Part shown: one piece after another, positions 16,697-24,766 of the stretch
How the letters are laid out: each line of letters begins with the position of its first letter
How positions within the stretch are numbered: the first letter of the stretch is position 1
Assembly: GCA_027482245.1 (NCBI GenBank)
Contig: JAIXWG010000001.1
Span: 52,444 to 116,443 of the forward strand
DNA length: 64,000 nucleotides
Direction of reading: 5' to 3'
Origin: Acetobacteraceae bacterium
Lineage (GTDB): Bacteria > Pseudomonadota > Alphaproteobacteria > Acetobacterales > Acetobacteraceae
Position numbers and translations under genes: made by a program
Notes under the pieces: generated by a model
The model's input: the letters and a program-made list of their open reading frames with translations, nothing else
The model's database searches: none
What the model was told of the DNA's origin: nothing

Positions 16697-17745
16697 TCCC
16701 GCTCACCGTCCTCACCGGCTTCCTCGGGGCCGGCAAGACCACGCTGCTGAACGCGCTGCTCAAGCACCCCGCGATGGCGGACACCGCCGTGCTGATCAAC
16801 GAATTCGGGGAGGTCGGGCTGGACCACCTGCTGGTGGACCGGCTGGATGGCGACACGGTGCTGCTGAATGCCGGCTGCCTCTGCTGCACCGTGCGCGGTG
16901 ACCTGGCCCGCGCGCTGGAAGGCCTGTGGGACCGGGTTCTGGCCGGGCAGGCGGTGAAGCGCGTGGTGGTGGAGACGACGGGCCTCGCCGACCCCGCGCC
17001 CATCCTGCACACGCTGATGTCCGACCCGCGCATCGGCGCGCGCTACGTCCTCGACGGCGTCGTCACGCTGGTCGATGCCGCGACCGGCGGCGCGACGCTG
17101 GATGCGCAGCCGGAGGCGCTGCGCCAGGCCGCCGTCGCCGACCGCCTGGTGCTCACCAAGACCGACATCGCGCCCCCGGAGGCGACCGCGGCGCTGCGGG
17201 CGCGCCTCGCGGCGCTGAACCCCGTCGCGCCGATCCTGGTCGCGACAGAAGGTGCGATCGACCCCACGCTGCTGCTGGCCGCCGGCCCCTACGATCCGGC
17301 CGACAAGGCGCCCGATGTCGCCGGCTGGATCGGCGCCGCCGCGCCGCATGGCCATCACGACCACGGGCATGACCACCACCATCACCACCACCACGACCCC
17401 AACCGCCACGATTCCCGCATCCAGGCGCTCTGCCTGGAATTCGACGCGCCCCTGCCCTGGGACGGCCTCGCCACCTTCCTCGAGATGCTGACCATGACGC
17501 GCGGCGCCGCCGTGCTGCGCCTCAAGGGCATCCTCGACCTGGAGGGGGAGGACAGGCCCGTCGTCGTGCATGGCGTGCAGCACATCTTCCACCCGCCGCG
17601 GCGCCTGGCGGCCTGGCCCGCCGGCCTGCCGCGTCGCTCGCGCCTGGTCTTCATCCTGCGCGACCTCGACCCCGCCGTGGTGCGCGATGGGCTCGGCGCC
17701 TTTCTGCACGCCGCCGGCCAGGCGCCCACCATCGTCACGGCGTGA
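16693..17745 (+). CDS. COG0523 (CobW-like) GTPase, putative zinc metallochaperone
   Basis: 350 residues. Walker A 'GFLGAGKTTLL' is at residues 8-18, the metal-binding 'CLCC' motif near residue 60, 'VVVETTGLADP' as switch/Walker B, and 'LTKTD' as the base-recognition motif. A long His run ('HHDHGHDHHHHHHHD') lies at about residues 220-235 before the C-terminal CobW_C domain. Such proteins use GTP to deliver metal to client enzymes. Zur-linked members are zinc chaperones (ZigA/ZNG1 type). Its ATG overlaps the hisI stop (ATGA), so HisI, a zinc enzyme, is an attractive client. Confidence 0.88.
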   Translation: MIPLTVLTGFLGAGKTTLLNALLKHPAMADTAVLINEFGEVGLDHLLVDRLDGDTVLLNAGCLCCTVRGDLARALEGLWDRVLAGQAVKRVVVETTGLADPAPILHTLMSDPRIGARYVLDGVVTLVDAATGGATLDAQPEALRQAAVADRLVLTKTDIAPPEATAALRARLAALNPVAPILVATEGAIDPTLLLAAGPYDPADKAPDVAGWIGAAAPHGHHDHGHDHHHHHHHDPNRHDSRIQALCLEFDAPLPWDGLATFLEMLTMTRGAAVLRLKGILDLEGEDRPVVVHGVQHIFHPPRRLAAWPAGLPRRSRLVFILRDLDPAVVRDGLGAFLHAAGQAPTIVTA

Positions 17746-17822
17746 CCGTCTCGCACCTGCGTTGACTTGCCCCCCGCCCCGCGCGACCTTGGCCGCGCCA
17801 ACTAACGGGCCGAGGGAGCGCC

Positions 17823-18473
17823 ATGCCGCTGACGATGCCGGAGGAAATCCTCCTCCTGATGCTGGATGACGAGACCGGGCGCCTGCAGGAACGCGCCGCC
17901 CCGTCCGGTGATTTCGCCATCGCGGGCGCGGTCCTCGCCGAACTCGCGCTGGCCGGGCGCATCGACACCGACCCGACGCGCCTCTACGTCACGAACCCGG
18001 CGCCGACCGGCGATGCGCTGCAGGACCGCGCGCTGGCGCAGATCGCCGCGGCGACGGACACGCAGGACAGCCGCCACTGGATCGAGACGCTGGCCGCCGA
18101 CGCCGATGAGTACCGGGAGGCGCTCTTCGCGCGCCTGGTCTCCAAGGGCATCCTCAAGCGCGTCGAGGGCCGCTTCCTCTGGGTCTTTCCGGAGCGCCGC
18201 TACCCCGTCATCTCCGACAAGGAGGAGCGGGAGGTGAAGGCGCGCATCATGGGCGTGCTCTTCAACGACGAGATCCCGGACCCCCGCGACTCCATGCTGA
18301 TCGGCCTCTGCCGCGCCGGCGGACTCTTCACGCTGCTGCTGTCCTCCACGGAACTCGATCGCGTGCAGCCGCGCATCGACGCGGTGGCGGACCTGGAGGA
18401 GCTGAACCGCTCGCTGGCCGATGCGATCCGGGAAATCTACGCCCAGATCGCGCGCTACGCGCCGATGGTGTAA
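17823..18473 (+). CDS. GPP34 (GOLPH3-like) family protein
   Basis: 216 residues. 'LTMPEEILLLMLDDETGRL' at the N-terminus, an Ala/Leu-rich helical core and 'ARIMGVLFNDEIPDPRDSMLIGLCRAGGLF' identify the GPP34 fold shared with eukaryotic GOLPH3/Vps74, which bind phosphoinositide membranes. Bacterial members have no established role. GAGGGAG lies upstream of the ATG. The STAS gene follows 29 bases later and may be co-transcribed. Confidence 0.85.
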   Translation: MPLTMPEEILLLMLDDETGRLQERAAPSGDFAIAGAVLAELALAGRIDTDPTRLYVTNPAPTGDALQDRALAQIAAATDTQDSRHWIETLAADADEYREALFARLVSKGILKRVEGRFLWVFPERRYPVISDKEEREVKARIMGVLFNDEIPDPRDSMLIGLCRAGGLFTLLLSSTELDRVQPRIDAVADLEELNRSLADAIREIYAQIARYAPMV

Positions 18474-18502
18474 GTCAGGCCGGACAGGACAGGACAGGGT
18501 TC

Positions 18503-18835
18503 ATGGACATCACTGAAAGCACCGCTTCCGGCGTGAAGGTCGCCGCCCTCAAGGGCCGGCTGGACACCGCGACGGCCCCCGCGGCGGAAGGCGCCATCCT
18601 CGGCATGCTCGAAGGCGGCGCCAAGGTCGTGGCCGACCTGGCGGAGGTCCACTACGTCTCCTCCGCCGGGCTGCGCGTGCTGCTGAAGGCGGCGAAGCAG
18701 GCCAAGGCCGCCGGCGGCAGCTTCGCCGTCGCCTCCCCCCAGGCGCCCGTGCGGGAGGTCCTGGAGATCAGCGGCTTCGACAAGATCCTCAGCATCCACC
18801 CGACCCGCGACGCCGCCGTCGCCGGTCTGGCCTGA
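18503..18835 (+). CDS. STAS-domain anti-sigma factor antagonist
   Basis: 110 residues, a single STAS domain of the SpoIIAA/RsbV type. The phosphorylatable serine lies in 'VHYVSSAGLRVLL' at about residue 52. Such proteins bind an anti-sigma kinase unless phosphorylated and are reset by a PP2C phosphatase. No kinase or sigma factor is adjacent, but a REC-PP2C phosphatase is encoded at 59889. The ribosome site lies within three tandem GGACA units (18482-18496). Confidence 0.85.
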   Translation: MDITESTASGVKVAALKGRLDTATAPAAEGAILGMLEGGAKVVADLAEVHYVSSAGLRVLLKAAKQAKAAGGSFAVASPQAPVREVLEISGFDKILSIHPTRDAAVAGLA

Positions 18836-18844
18836 CCACCTGTT

Positions 18845-18880
18845 CCCTCCCCCGCGCTTGCAGGGGAGGGTCAGGGTGGG
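18845..18880. repeat. Palindromic intergenic repeat, bidirectional terminator
   Basis: CCCTCCCC (18845-18852) pairs with GGGGAGGG (18863-18870) across a ten-base loop, followed by TCAGGGTGGGGG. It lies between the convergent STAS and SemiSWEET genes. Elements of the form CCTCCCC-loop-GGGGAGGGTCAGGGTGGGGG recur between genes in many GC-rich proteobacteria; no second copy is apparent here. Confidence 0.5.
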
Positions 18881-18890
18881 GGTCCGCGCC

Positions 18891-19145
18891 CTACCCCCGC
18901 CGCAGCTTCACCCCCAGCAGGTACATCGTCAGCGGCACCGTCACGAGATTCGCCGCGACCAGGCCCATGGATCCCTTCAGGAACCCATAGGCCATCCACA
19001 GCGTGTTGCCCGCCACCAGCAGCACCAGCAGCCCCAGGCTGAAATCCCGCGCCGATCGCGTCCGCCACGTCTTCACGGCCTGCGGCACGAAGGCGGAGGT
19101 CGTCATCGCCCCCGCCACCAGGCCCATCGCCTCGATCCAGTCCAC
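18891..19145 (-). CDS. SemiSWEET family transporter
   Basis: 84 residues with three predicted helices, a single MtN3/PQ-loop unit. The diagnostic 'SAFVPQAVKTWRTRSARDFS' is the PQ loop, and 'GNTLWMAYGF' lies in helix 2. SemiSWEETs form homodimers that move sugars or similar solutes down a gradient. I chose GTG 19145, which has AAGGGG about ten bases upstream. The start faces the GNAT gene 49 bases away. Confidence 0.8.
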   Translation of the reverse strand: MDWIEAMGLVAGAMTTSAFVPQAVKTWRTRSARDFSLGLLVLLVAGNTLWMAYGFLKGSMGLVAANLVTVPLTMYLLGVKLRRG

Positions 19146-19194
19146 GCGCGCAATCCCCTTCCCTGGCCGGCGGCACGCCCCTATGCATCCCGCC

Positions 19195-19806
19195 ATGTCG
19201 TCGGTCCATCCAGAGTCTGGCCATCTCAGCTTCGAAACCCTGTCCGGCCCCGCGCTGCATCCCCTGCTGCCGGCGCTGGCGGGGCTGCGCATCGCCGTCT
19301 TCGCCGAATGGCCCTACCTCTACGAGGGCGACGAGACCTATGAGCGCGGCTACCTCCGTGCCTATGCCGATGCCCCCGGCGCCGCCGTCGTCGTCTGCCG
19401 GGATGGCGACCGCGTCGTCGGCGCCGCCACCTGCGAACCGATGACGCAGGGCCACGCCCCCGTCCGCCAGACCTTCGAAGCCGCGGGACTCGATCCTGCG
19501 CTCTACTGCTATTTCGGCGAATCCGTGCTGCTGCGGGACTACCGCGGCCAGGGCGCGGGCGTGCGCTTCTTCGCGGAGCGGGAGGCCCATGCGCGGCGCC
19601 TCGGCCTGCCCCACGCCACCTTCTGCGGCGTCGATCGCGCGGCCGACGACCCGCGCCGCCCCCCCGGCCATGTGCCGCTCGACGCCTTCTGGCGGAAGCG
19701 CGGCTACGAACCCCTGCCCGGCCTCGCCGTCACCTTCTCCTGGAAGGAGATCGGCGACAGCGCGGCGACGCCGCATCGCCTCTCCTTCTGGGCGAAATCC
19801 CTGTGA
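19195..19806 (+). CDS. GNAT-family N-acetyltransferase
   Basis: 203 residues. 'LRIAVFAEWPYLYEGD' near the N-terminus, then the acetyl-CoA loop 'LLRDYRGQGAGVRFFAERE', with R-G-Q-G-A-G as motif A. 'FWRKRGYEP' is motif B. The acceptor is unknown. An ATG four codons upstream (19183) is possible. Its TGA overlaps the GTG of the nitrilase-fold gene. Confidence 0.8.
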   Translation: MSSVHPESGHLSFETLSGPALHPLLPALAGLRIAVFAEWPYLYEGDETYERGYLRAYADAPGAAVVVCRDGDRVVGAATCEPMTQGHAPVRQTFEAAGLDPALYCYFGESVLLRDYRGQGAGVRFFAEREAHARRLGLPHATFCGVDRAADDPRRPPGHVPLDAFWRKRGYEPLPGLAVTFSWKEIGDSAATPHRLSFWAKSL

Positions 19807-20696
19807 CACCGGCACCGCGCCCGCTCCGCCTCGGCCTGCTGGGGTGGGAGGTCGGGCACCCCGCGACCGTCGCCGATTTCGCCGCGCGCCTCGATGCGCG
19901 GCTGGAGGAGGCGCGCGGCCGCGCCGACCTGGTCCTGCTGCCGGAATACGCCAGCGTCGAGCTCGGCGCGGGCCTCGCCGGCAACACGGCCCCTGACGAG
20001 GCGACCGAACTCCGCGCCATGGTCGCCCATGCCGACGCCATCCTCGCCGCCATGCGCGAAGCCGCCATCCGCAGCGGCCTCTGGCTCGCCCCCGGCACGC
20101 TGCCGGTGGCGGAGGGCGGTCGCGTCGTGAATGTCGCCCCCCTCATCGCCCCCGATGGCCGCATGGCCTTCCAGCAGAAGCACCTGATGACGCGGTTCGA
20201 GGCGGAGCGCTGGGGCGTCTCCCCCGGCGCCACGCCGCGCGTCTTCGACACGCCCTGGGGCCGCATCGGGATCTCCGTCTGCTACGACGTCGAATTCCCG
20301 AAGCATGTCCGCGCCCAGGTCGAGCAGGGCGCCTGGTTGATCCTGGCCCCTTCCTGCACGGACAGCCTGCACGGCTTCGCCCGCATCCGCATCGGCGCCC
20401 AGGCCCGCGCGCTGGAGAACCAGTGCTTCGTCGCCGTGGCCCCGACCATGGGCCTCGCCCCCTGGTCCGCGGCGCTGGACGAGAATCATGGGCAATGCGC
20501 CGTCTATGGCCCGCCCGATCGCGGCTTCCCCGCCGATGGAATCGTCGCCGCCGGCGGCTTCGACGAACCGGGCTGGACCTTTGCCACGCTCGACCCCGCG
20601 CTGGTCGATCACGTCCGCGACCACGGCGCGGTCCGCAACCACCGCGACTTCCCGCGCGGCCCGATGCCGAGGCCGGAGGTCGCCCGCTTCGCATGA
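19803..20696 (+). CDS. Carbon-nitrogen hydrolase (nitrilase superfamily)
   Basis: 297 residues with the E-K-C triad of the family: Glu in 'LLPEYAS', Lys in 'QKHLMTRFE' and Cys in 'ISVCYDVEFP'. It hydrolyses a non-peptide C-N bond, as an amidase or N-carbamoylase. Its arrangement after a GNAT gene, with a GTGA overlap, recalls common GNAT-plus-nitrilase pairs. The substrate is not clear. Its own TGA overlaps the lpxB start, so the three genes form one unit. Confidence 0.85.
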   Translation: MTPAPRPLRLGLLGWEVGHPATVADFAARLDARLEEARGRADLVLLPEYASVELGAGLAGNTAPDEATELRAMVAHADAILAAMREAAIRSGLWLAPGTLPVAEGGRVVNVAPLIAPDGRMAFQQKHLMTRFEAERWGVSPGATPRVFDTPWGRIGISVCYDVEFPKHVRAQVEQGAWLILAPSCTDSLHGFARIRIGAQARALENQCFVAVAPTMGLAPWSAALDENHGQCAVYGPPDRGFPADGIVAAGGFDEPGWTFATLDPALVDHVRDHGAVRNHRDFPRGPMPRPEVARFA

Positions 20697-21856
20697 CCCA
20701 GCCCCTGATCTACATCGTCGCCGGCGAGGCCTCCGGCGACGTGCTCGGCGCCCGCCTCGTCGCCGCGCTCCGCACCCGCCATCCGGGGATCGAGGTCGCG
20801 GGCATCGGCGGCGACCGCCTGGCCGAACAGGGCATGCCCTCCCTCTTCCCCATGCGCGAACTCGCGCTGATGGGGCTGATCGAGGTGCTGCCCAACATCC
20901 GCCGCCTGGCCCGCCGCCTGAACGAGACGACGGCCGACATCACGGCCCGCCGCCCCGCCGCCATCGTCACCATCGACAGCCCCGGCTTCACGCTGCGCCT
21001 GGCGGAGCGCGTCCGCCCGCTCGGCATCCCCATCATCCATTACGTCGCGCCGCAGATCTGGGCCTGGCGTCCCGGGCGCATTGCCAAGATCAAGGCGCGG
21101 GTCGATCGCATCCTCTGCCTGCTGCCCTTCGAACCCGTGATCTTCGAGGCCGCCGGCATCCCCGCCGATTTCGTCGGCCACCCCGTGCTGGAATCCGGCG
21201 TCGATGCCGGCGATGGCGACCGCTTCCGCACGCGCCACGGCCTGGCGCCGGAGGCTCCGGTCCTCATCGTCATGCCCGGCTCCCGCCGGATGGAGGTGAA
21301 GCGCCTGCTGCCGATCTTCGGCGCCACGCTTCGCCTGCTCGCCCCGCGCCATCCGGACCTCGTGCCCGTGCTGCCGGTCTCCGCCGTCGTGGCGGATGCG
21401 GTGCGCGCGGGCAGCGCGGACTGGCCGGTGAAGCCCATCCTCGTCACCGACATCGCCGAGAAGCACGATGCCTTCGCCGCCGCCGCGCGGCACGGCGCGG
21501 GGCTGATCAAGTCCGGCACCTCCTCCGTGGAGATGGCGGTGGCGGGCATCCCGCACCTCGTCGCCTATCGCGTGAACCCGGTCACGGCCGCCATCGTCCG
21601 CCGCCTGGTGCGCGTGCCCTTCGCCAGCCTGGTGAACCTGCTGGCGGAACGGCGCGTGGTGCCGGAATACCTGCAGGAAGCCGCGACGCCGCAGGCGCTG
21701 GCGGAGGGGCTGCACGCCCTGCTGGCCGATGACACCAGCGCCGCCACCCAGCGCGCCGGCTTCGCGGAGGTGCTTGCAAAGCTCCGCCCGCCGGAGGGCC
21801 TGCCCAGCGCCGCCGCGGCCCGCGCCGTGATCCAGCAGGCGAAGTTGTCCGCCTGA
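20693..21856 (+). CDS. lpxB: Lipid-A-disaccharide synthase
   Basis: 387 residues, GT19 family, condensing UDP-2,3-diacylglucosamine with lipid X at the inner membrane. 'VAGEASGDVLGARLV', 'GIGGDRL', 'YVAPQIWAWRPGR', 'FVGHPVLE', 'MPGSRRMEVKRLLP' and 'KSGTSSVEMAV' are all conserved. It overlaps the preceding nitrilase-fold gene. It is not beside lpxA, lpxD or fabZ here, so the usual lpx cluster is split. Confidence 0.95.
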   Translation: MTQPLIYIVAGEASGDVLGARLVAALRTRHPGIEVAGIGGDRLAEQGMPSLFPMRELALMGLIEVLPNIRRLARRLNETTADITARRPAAIVTIDSPGFTLRLAERVRPLGIPIIHYVAPQIWAWRPGRIAKIKARVDRILCLLPFEPVIFEAAGIPADFVGHPVLESGVDAGDGDRFRTRHGLAPEAPVLIVMPGSRRMEVKRLLPIFGATLRLLAPRHPDLVPVLPVSAVVADAVRAGSADWPVKPILVTDIAEKHDAFAAAARHGAGLIKSGTSSVEMAVAGIPHLVAYRVNPVTAAIVRRLVRVPFASLVNLLAERRVVPEYLQEAATPQALAEGLHALLADDTSAATQRAGFAEVLAKLRPPEGLPSAAAARAVIQQAKLSA

Positions 21857-22066
21857 ATTTCGGCCTTGCCTGCAACCCGGCGCTGTCTGGCGTGGTTCTA
21901 GGCCCGCATCCGGATCACCGGGAAACCCAGGCGTTGCCACGGCTCCTGTTCAGGCACGCGCCGGGGCGGCACCGGGGCAGCGCCGGGCCCCGGCCCGGCG
22001 CCCGAGGCCTCGCACCACAAGGGAGACCGTGCCCTGCACAGCCGCCATGTCAGCGAACGCGACGAA

Positions 22067-23764
22067 TTGCTGCGGCAGCAATCCGTCCTCGCCCGCTTCG
22101 GCGAATTCGCGCTGAAGGCGGAAGACACCGACGCCATCCTGACCGAGGCCTGCCGGCTGGTCGGCGAGGGTCTCGGCACCGATCTCGCCAAGGTCATCGA
22201 ATTCGAACGCCATGGCGATCCGCGCCGGGACCGCCTGCTGGTCCGCGCCGGCATCGGCTGGCGCCCCGGCATCGTCGGCCAGCTGCGCATGACGCCGGCG
22301 GAAGCGCCGGTGGAGGCGCTGGCGGTGGAGACGGAGGAACCCATCCTCTGCACCGATGTCGCCGCCGATACGCGTTTCGTCCTGCCGGACTTCCTGATCG
22401 AGCACGGGGTGAAGGCCTTCGCGAATGTGCTGATCCTCGGCACCGACAGCCACCCGCCCTTCGGGGTGCTGGAGGTGGACAGCCGCGTGGCGCGGGACTT
22501 CATCCCCTCCGACATCGCCTTCCTCCGCAGCTACGCCAACCTCATCGGCTCCGCCGTGGAACGCATCCGCGCGCTGAACGCGCTGCGCGCCAGCAACCAG
22601 GAACTGGAACGGCGGGTGGAGGAGCGCACGCGCGAACTCCGCACCGCCAATGCCCGCCTGCGGGAGGCCGCGCAGGAACGCGCGCGGGTGGAGGCATCGC
22701 TGCGGGAAGCCGCGGGGATGCAGACGGTGGTGGAACACCTGCCGATCGGCGCGGGGCTCGTCGCGCCCTCCGGCCAAGTGATCATTGCCAACCCTGAATT
22801 CCGCCGCCTGCTCGGGCGCAACGTCATCCCCTCCGCCGATGCGGACCGTGTCTCCCGCTGGGTGGCGCATGATGAGCATGGGCGCGTCATATCCCCCTGG
22901 GACTTTCCCGGCGCGCGGGCGCTGCGGGGGGAGGTGACGCTGGGCATGGATTTCCTGCACGCGGTGGAAGACCAGCCGGCGCGCTGGTGCCGCGTCAGCG
23001 GCGTGCCCGTGCATGGCCCGGACCGGAAGGTGATCGCCGCGCTGGTCGTGATGATCGACGTGGATGACGAACACCGCGCCCATGAACGCCAGGCCCTGCT
23101 GACGCGGGAGGTGGACCACCGCGCCAAGAACATGCTGGCCGTGGTGCAGGCCGCGCTGCGGCTGACGCGTGCGGACAGCATCGCCGGCTTCGTCGATGCG
23201 ATCGAGGGACGCATCGCCGCCCTGGCCCGCGCGCAGACCCAGCTGGCCGCGGACCGCTGGTCCGGCGCCGACCTGCGCGCGCTGATCCAAGGGGAGCTGG
23301 CGCCCTTCCTGGTCGGGCGCCCCGGCGGGCAGCGCGTGGCGCTGTCCGGGGACCGGGTGGTGCTGCCCGCCGGCGCCGCCCAGCCCTTCGCGATGGCCAT
23401 CCACGAACTCGCCACCAACGCCATCAAGCACGGCGCGCTGTCCCGGGCGGAGGGGCGGCTGACGCTGTCCTGGCATCGGGACCGCGGGCCGGGGGACGTG
23501 CTGCGCCTGTCCTGGCAGGAACGCGGCGGGCCGTCCCCGGCGCAGCGCCGGAAGCCCGGCTTCGGGTCCCGCGTGCTGCATGGCACGATCCAGGACCAGC
23601 TGGGCGGCCGCGTGACGATGACGTGGGAGGAGGAGGGCCTGTCCTGCGGCATCGAGATCCCGATGCGCCACCCGGCTTCGCTGCCGCCCCCAGCGCCGGA
23701 GACCCCGCTACCCGCAGCGCATTCGCCCGCCGCCGCGGGGCGCGGCCAGGCCAGCACGGCCTGA
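22067..23764 (+). CDS. GAF-PAS HWE-family sensor histidine kinase
   Basis: About 565 residues, no membrane helix. A GAF domain (~10-165), a coiled coil (~170-215), a PAS domain (~218-335) and an HWE kinase core follow in order. The H-box is 'EVDHRAKN' (His ~351), the N-box 'HELATNAIKHGAL', and the family W-x-E is 'SWQERGG'. A cytosolic signal, perhaps light or redox, is likely. The start is uncertain: TTG 22067 is the first usual start codon, but the family pattern begins earlier ('LHSRHVSERDE'). AAGGGAGA (22019-22026) would suit a CTG at 22034. Confidence 0.82.
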   Translation: MLRQQSVLARFGEFALKAEDTDAILTEACRLVGEGLGTDLAKVIEFERHGDPRRDRLLVRAGIGWRPGIVGQLRMTPAEAPVEALAVETEEPILCTDVAADTRFVLPDFLIEHGVKAFANVLILGTDSHPPFGVLEVDSRVARDFIPSDIAFLRSYANLIGSAVERIRALNALRASNQELERRVEERTRELRTANARLREAAQERARVEASLREAAGMQTVVEHLPIGAGLVAPSGQVIIANPEFRRLLGRNVIPSADADRVSRWVAHDEHGRVISPWDFPGARALRGEVTLGMDFLHAVEDQPARWCRVSGVPVHGPDRKVIAALVVMIDVDDEHRAHERQALLTREVDHRAKNMLAVVQAALRLTRADSIAGFVDAIEGRIAALARAQTQLAADRWSGADLRALIQGELAPFLVGRPGGQRVALSGDRVVLPAGAAQPFAMAIHELATNAIKHGALSRAEGRLTLSWHRDRGPGDVLRLSWQERGGPSPAQRRKPGFGSRVLHGTIQDQLGGRVTMTWEEEGLSCGIEIPMRHPASLPPPAPETPLPAAHSPAAAGRGQASTA

Positions 23765-23765
23765 C

Positions 23766-23785
23766 GCTTCGGCCCGCGCCGAAGC
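23766..23785 (+). terminator. Hairpin after the HWE kinase gene
   Basis: GCTTCGGC (23766-23773) and GCCGAAGC (23778-23785) form a perfect 8-bp stem with a CCGC loop, starting one base after the kinase stop. No T-run follows. Confidence 0.5.
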
Positions 23786-23891
23786 CGCGCGGGATGCGGC
23801 ATGGCAGGATGCGCGCCGCGGGCCCGGCCCCGGGGGCTGGCGGGGCGGAGGGGCCCCCGCCATGCTCCGCCCCTGCCCCCGGGACGCCGCC

Positions 23892-24593
23892 ATGCCCAGC
23901 ATCAACGCCCTGGCCGAGACTGCCGCCCTGGTCGGCGACCCCGCCCGCGCTGCCATGCTCGCCGCGCTGATGGATGGCCGCGCGCTGACCGCGACCGAAC
24001 TCGCCGCCACCGCCGGCATCACGCCCCAGACCGCGAGCGGCCATCTGGCGCGCCTGACCGCCGCCGGGCTGCTGGCGATGGAGCGCCAGGGCCGCCACCG
24101 CTACCACCGCCTGGCCTCCGCCACCGTGGCGCGGATGCTGGAGGGGATCATGGCGGTCGCCGGCACGCCCGCGCCCGCCCGGCCGCTGCACCCCTTCGGC
24201 CCGCGCGACGCCGCGATGCGCGCCGCCCGCACCTGCTACGACCATCTGGCCGGGCGGCTGGCCGTGGCGCTGGCGGATGCGATGGTGGCGCGCGGCCTCC
24301 TGGACCTCGGCCCCGATGGCGGGGCGGTGACGCCGGCGGGGGACGCCTTCCTCCGCGCCTTCGGCATCGGCGTCGCGCGGCCGGATCGCGGCCGCGTCTT
24401 CTGCCGCCCCTGCCTCGACTGGTCCGAACGCCGCCCGCACATCGCGGGGCAGCTCGGCGCCGCGCTCTGCACCCGCTGCCTCGACCTGGGATGGGTCAGG
24501 CGGCGGGAGGGCGGGCGGACGCTGCTGGTGACGCCGGAGGGGGCGCGCGGCTTCCAGGAGACCTTCGGCGTGACGGTGCCGGCCAGCGCGTGA
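23892..24593 (+). CDS. ArsR-type winged-helix regulator
   Basis: About 233 residues. The ArsR helix-turn-helix ('LTATELAATAGITPQTASGHLARLTAAGLL') spans residues ~36-65, followed by the wing 'MERQGRHRYHRL'. The C-terminal ~110 residues include 'VFCRPCLDWSERRPHIAG' and 'ALCTRCLDLGW'. This C-x2-C/C-x2-C pair may bind metal, and the 'LDW..RRPHIAG' pattern is typical of the long ArsR-like regulators found in many proteobacteria. No arsenic genes are nearby. Confidence 0.8.
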   Translation: MPSINALAETAALVGDPARAAMLAALMDGRALTATELAATAGITPQTASGHLARLTAAGLLAMERQGRHRYHRLASATVARMLEGIMAVAGTPAPARPLHPFGPRDAAMRAARTCYDHLAGRLAVALADAMVARGLLDLGPDGGAVTPAGDAFLRAFGIGVARPDRGRVFCRPCLDWSERRPHIAGQLGAALCTRCLDLGWVRRREGGRTLLVTPEGARGFQETFGVTVPASA

Positions 24594-24614
24594 TTCAGGT
24601 GGCGCGAGGTTTTT

Positions 24615-24629
24615 GTTCGCTCTATGTTC
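24615..24629. promoter_or_regulatory. Sequence matching the alphaproteobacterial LexA box
   Basis: GTTC-N7-GTTC (24615-24618, 24626-24629), preceded by a T run, matches the SOS operator of alphaproteobacteria. No SOS gene is adjacent: the next plus-strand gene is secD at 25850. A motif of eight fixed bases could occur about once by chance in a window this size. Confidence 0.3.
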
Positions 24630-24660
24630 TGATCGCCACGCCCTTCCCGCGTCCAGGCCC

Positions 24661-24680
24661 GGGCGGCGGCGCCGCCGCCC
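24661..24680. terminator. Perfect 20-base palindrome between ArsR and Gfo/Idh genes
   Basis: GGGCGGCGGC and GCCGCCGCCC abut to form a perfect palindrome. It is followed by tandem GGTGCTAAA units (24697-24714) and a small GCTAA/TTAGC stem (24709-24724). By position it could be a bidirectional terminator between the convergent ArsR and oxidoreductase genes. Confidence 0.4.
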
Positions 24681-24766
24681 CGGACACCGCGGAATCGGTG
24701 CTAAAGGTGCTAAAGAGGGTTAGCGCGCCTTAGATTTTAGTGACATTCCGGCCACGGCGTCGCCGC

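Noticed and set aside
16693..17745. COG0523 gene as a cobalamin-synthesis cobW
   Set aside because: No cob genes are nearby. Coupling to hisI, the divergent zur and the His-rich segment point to zinc instead.
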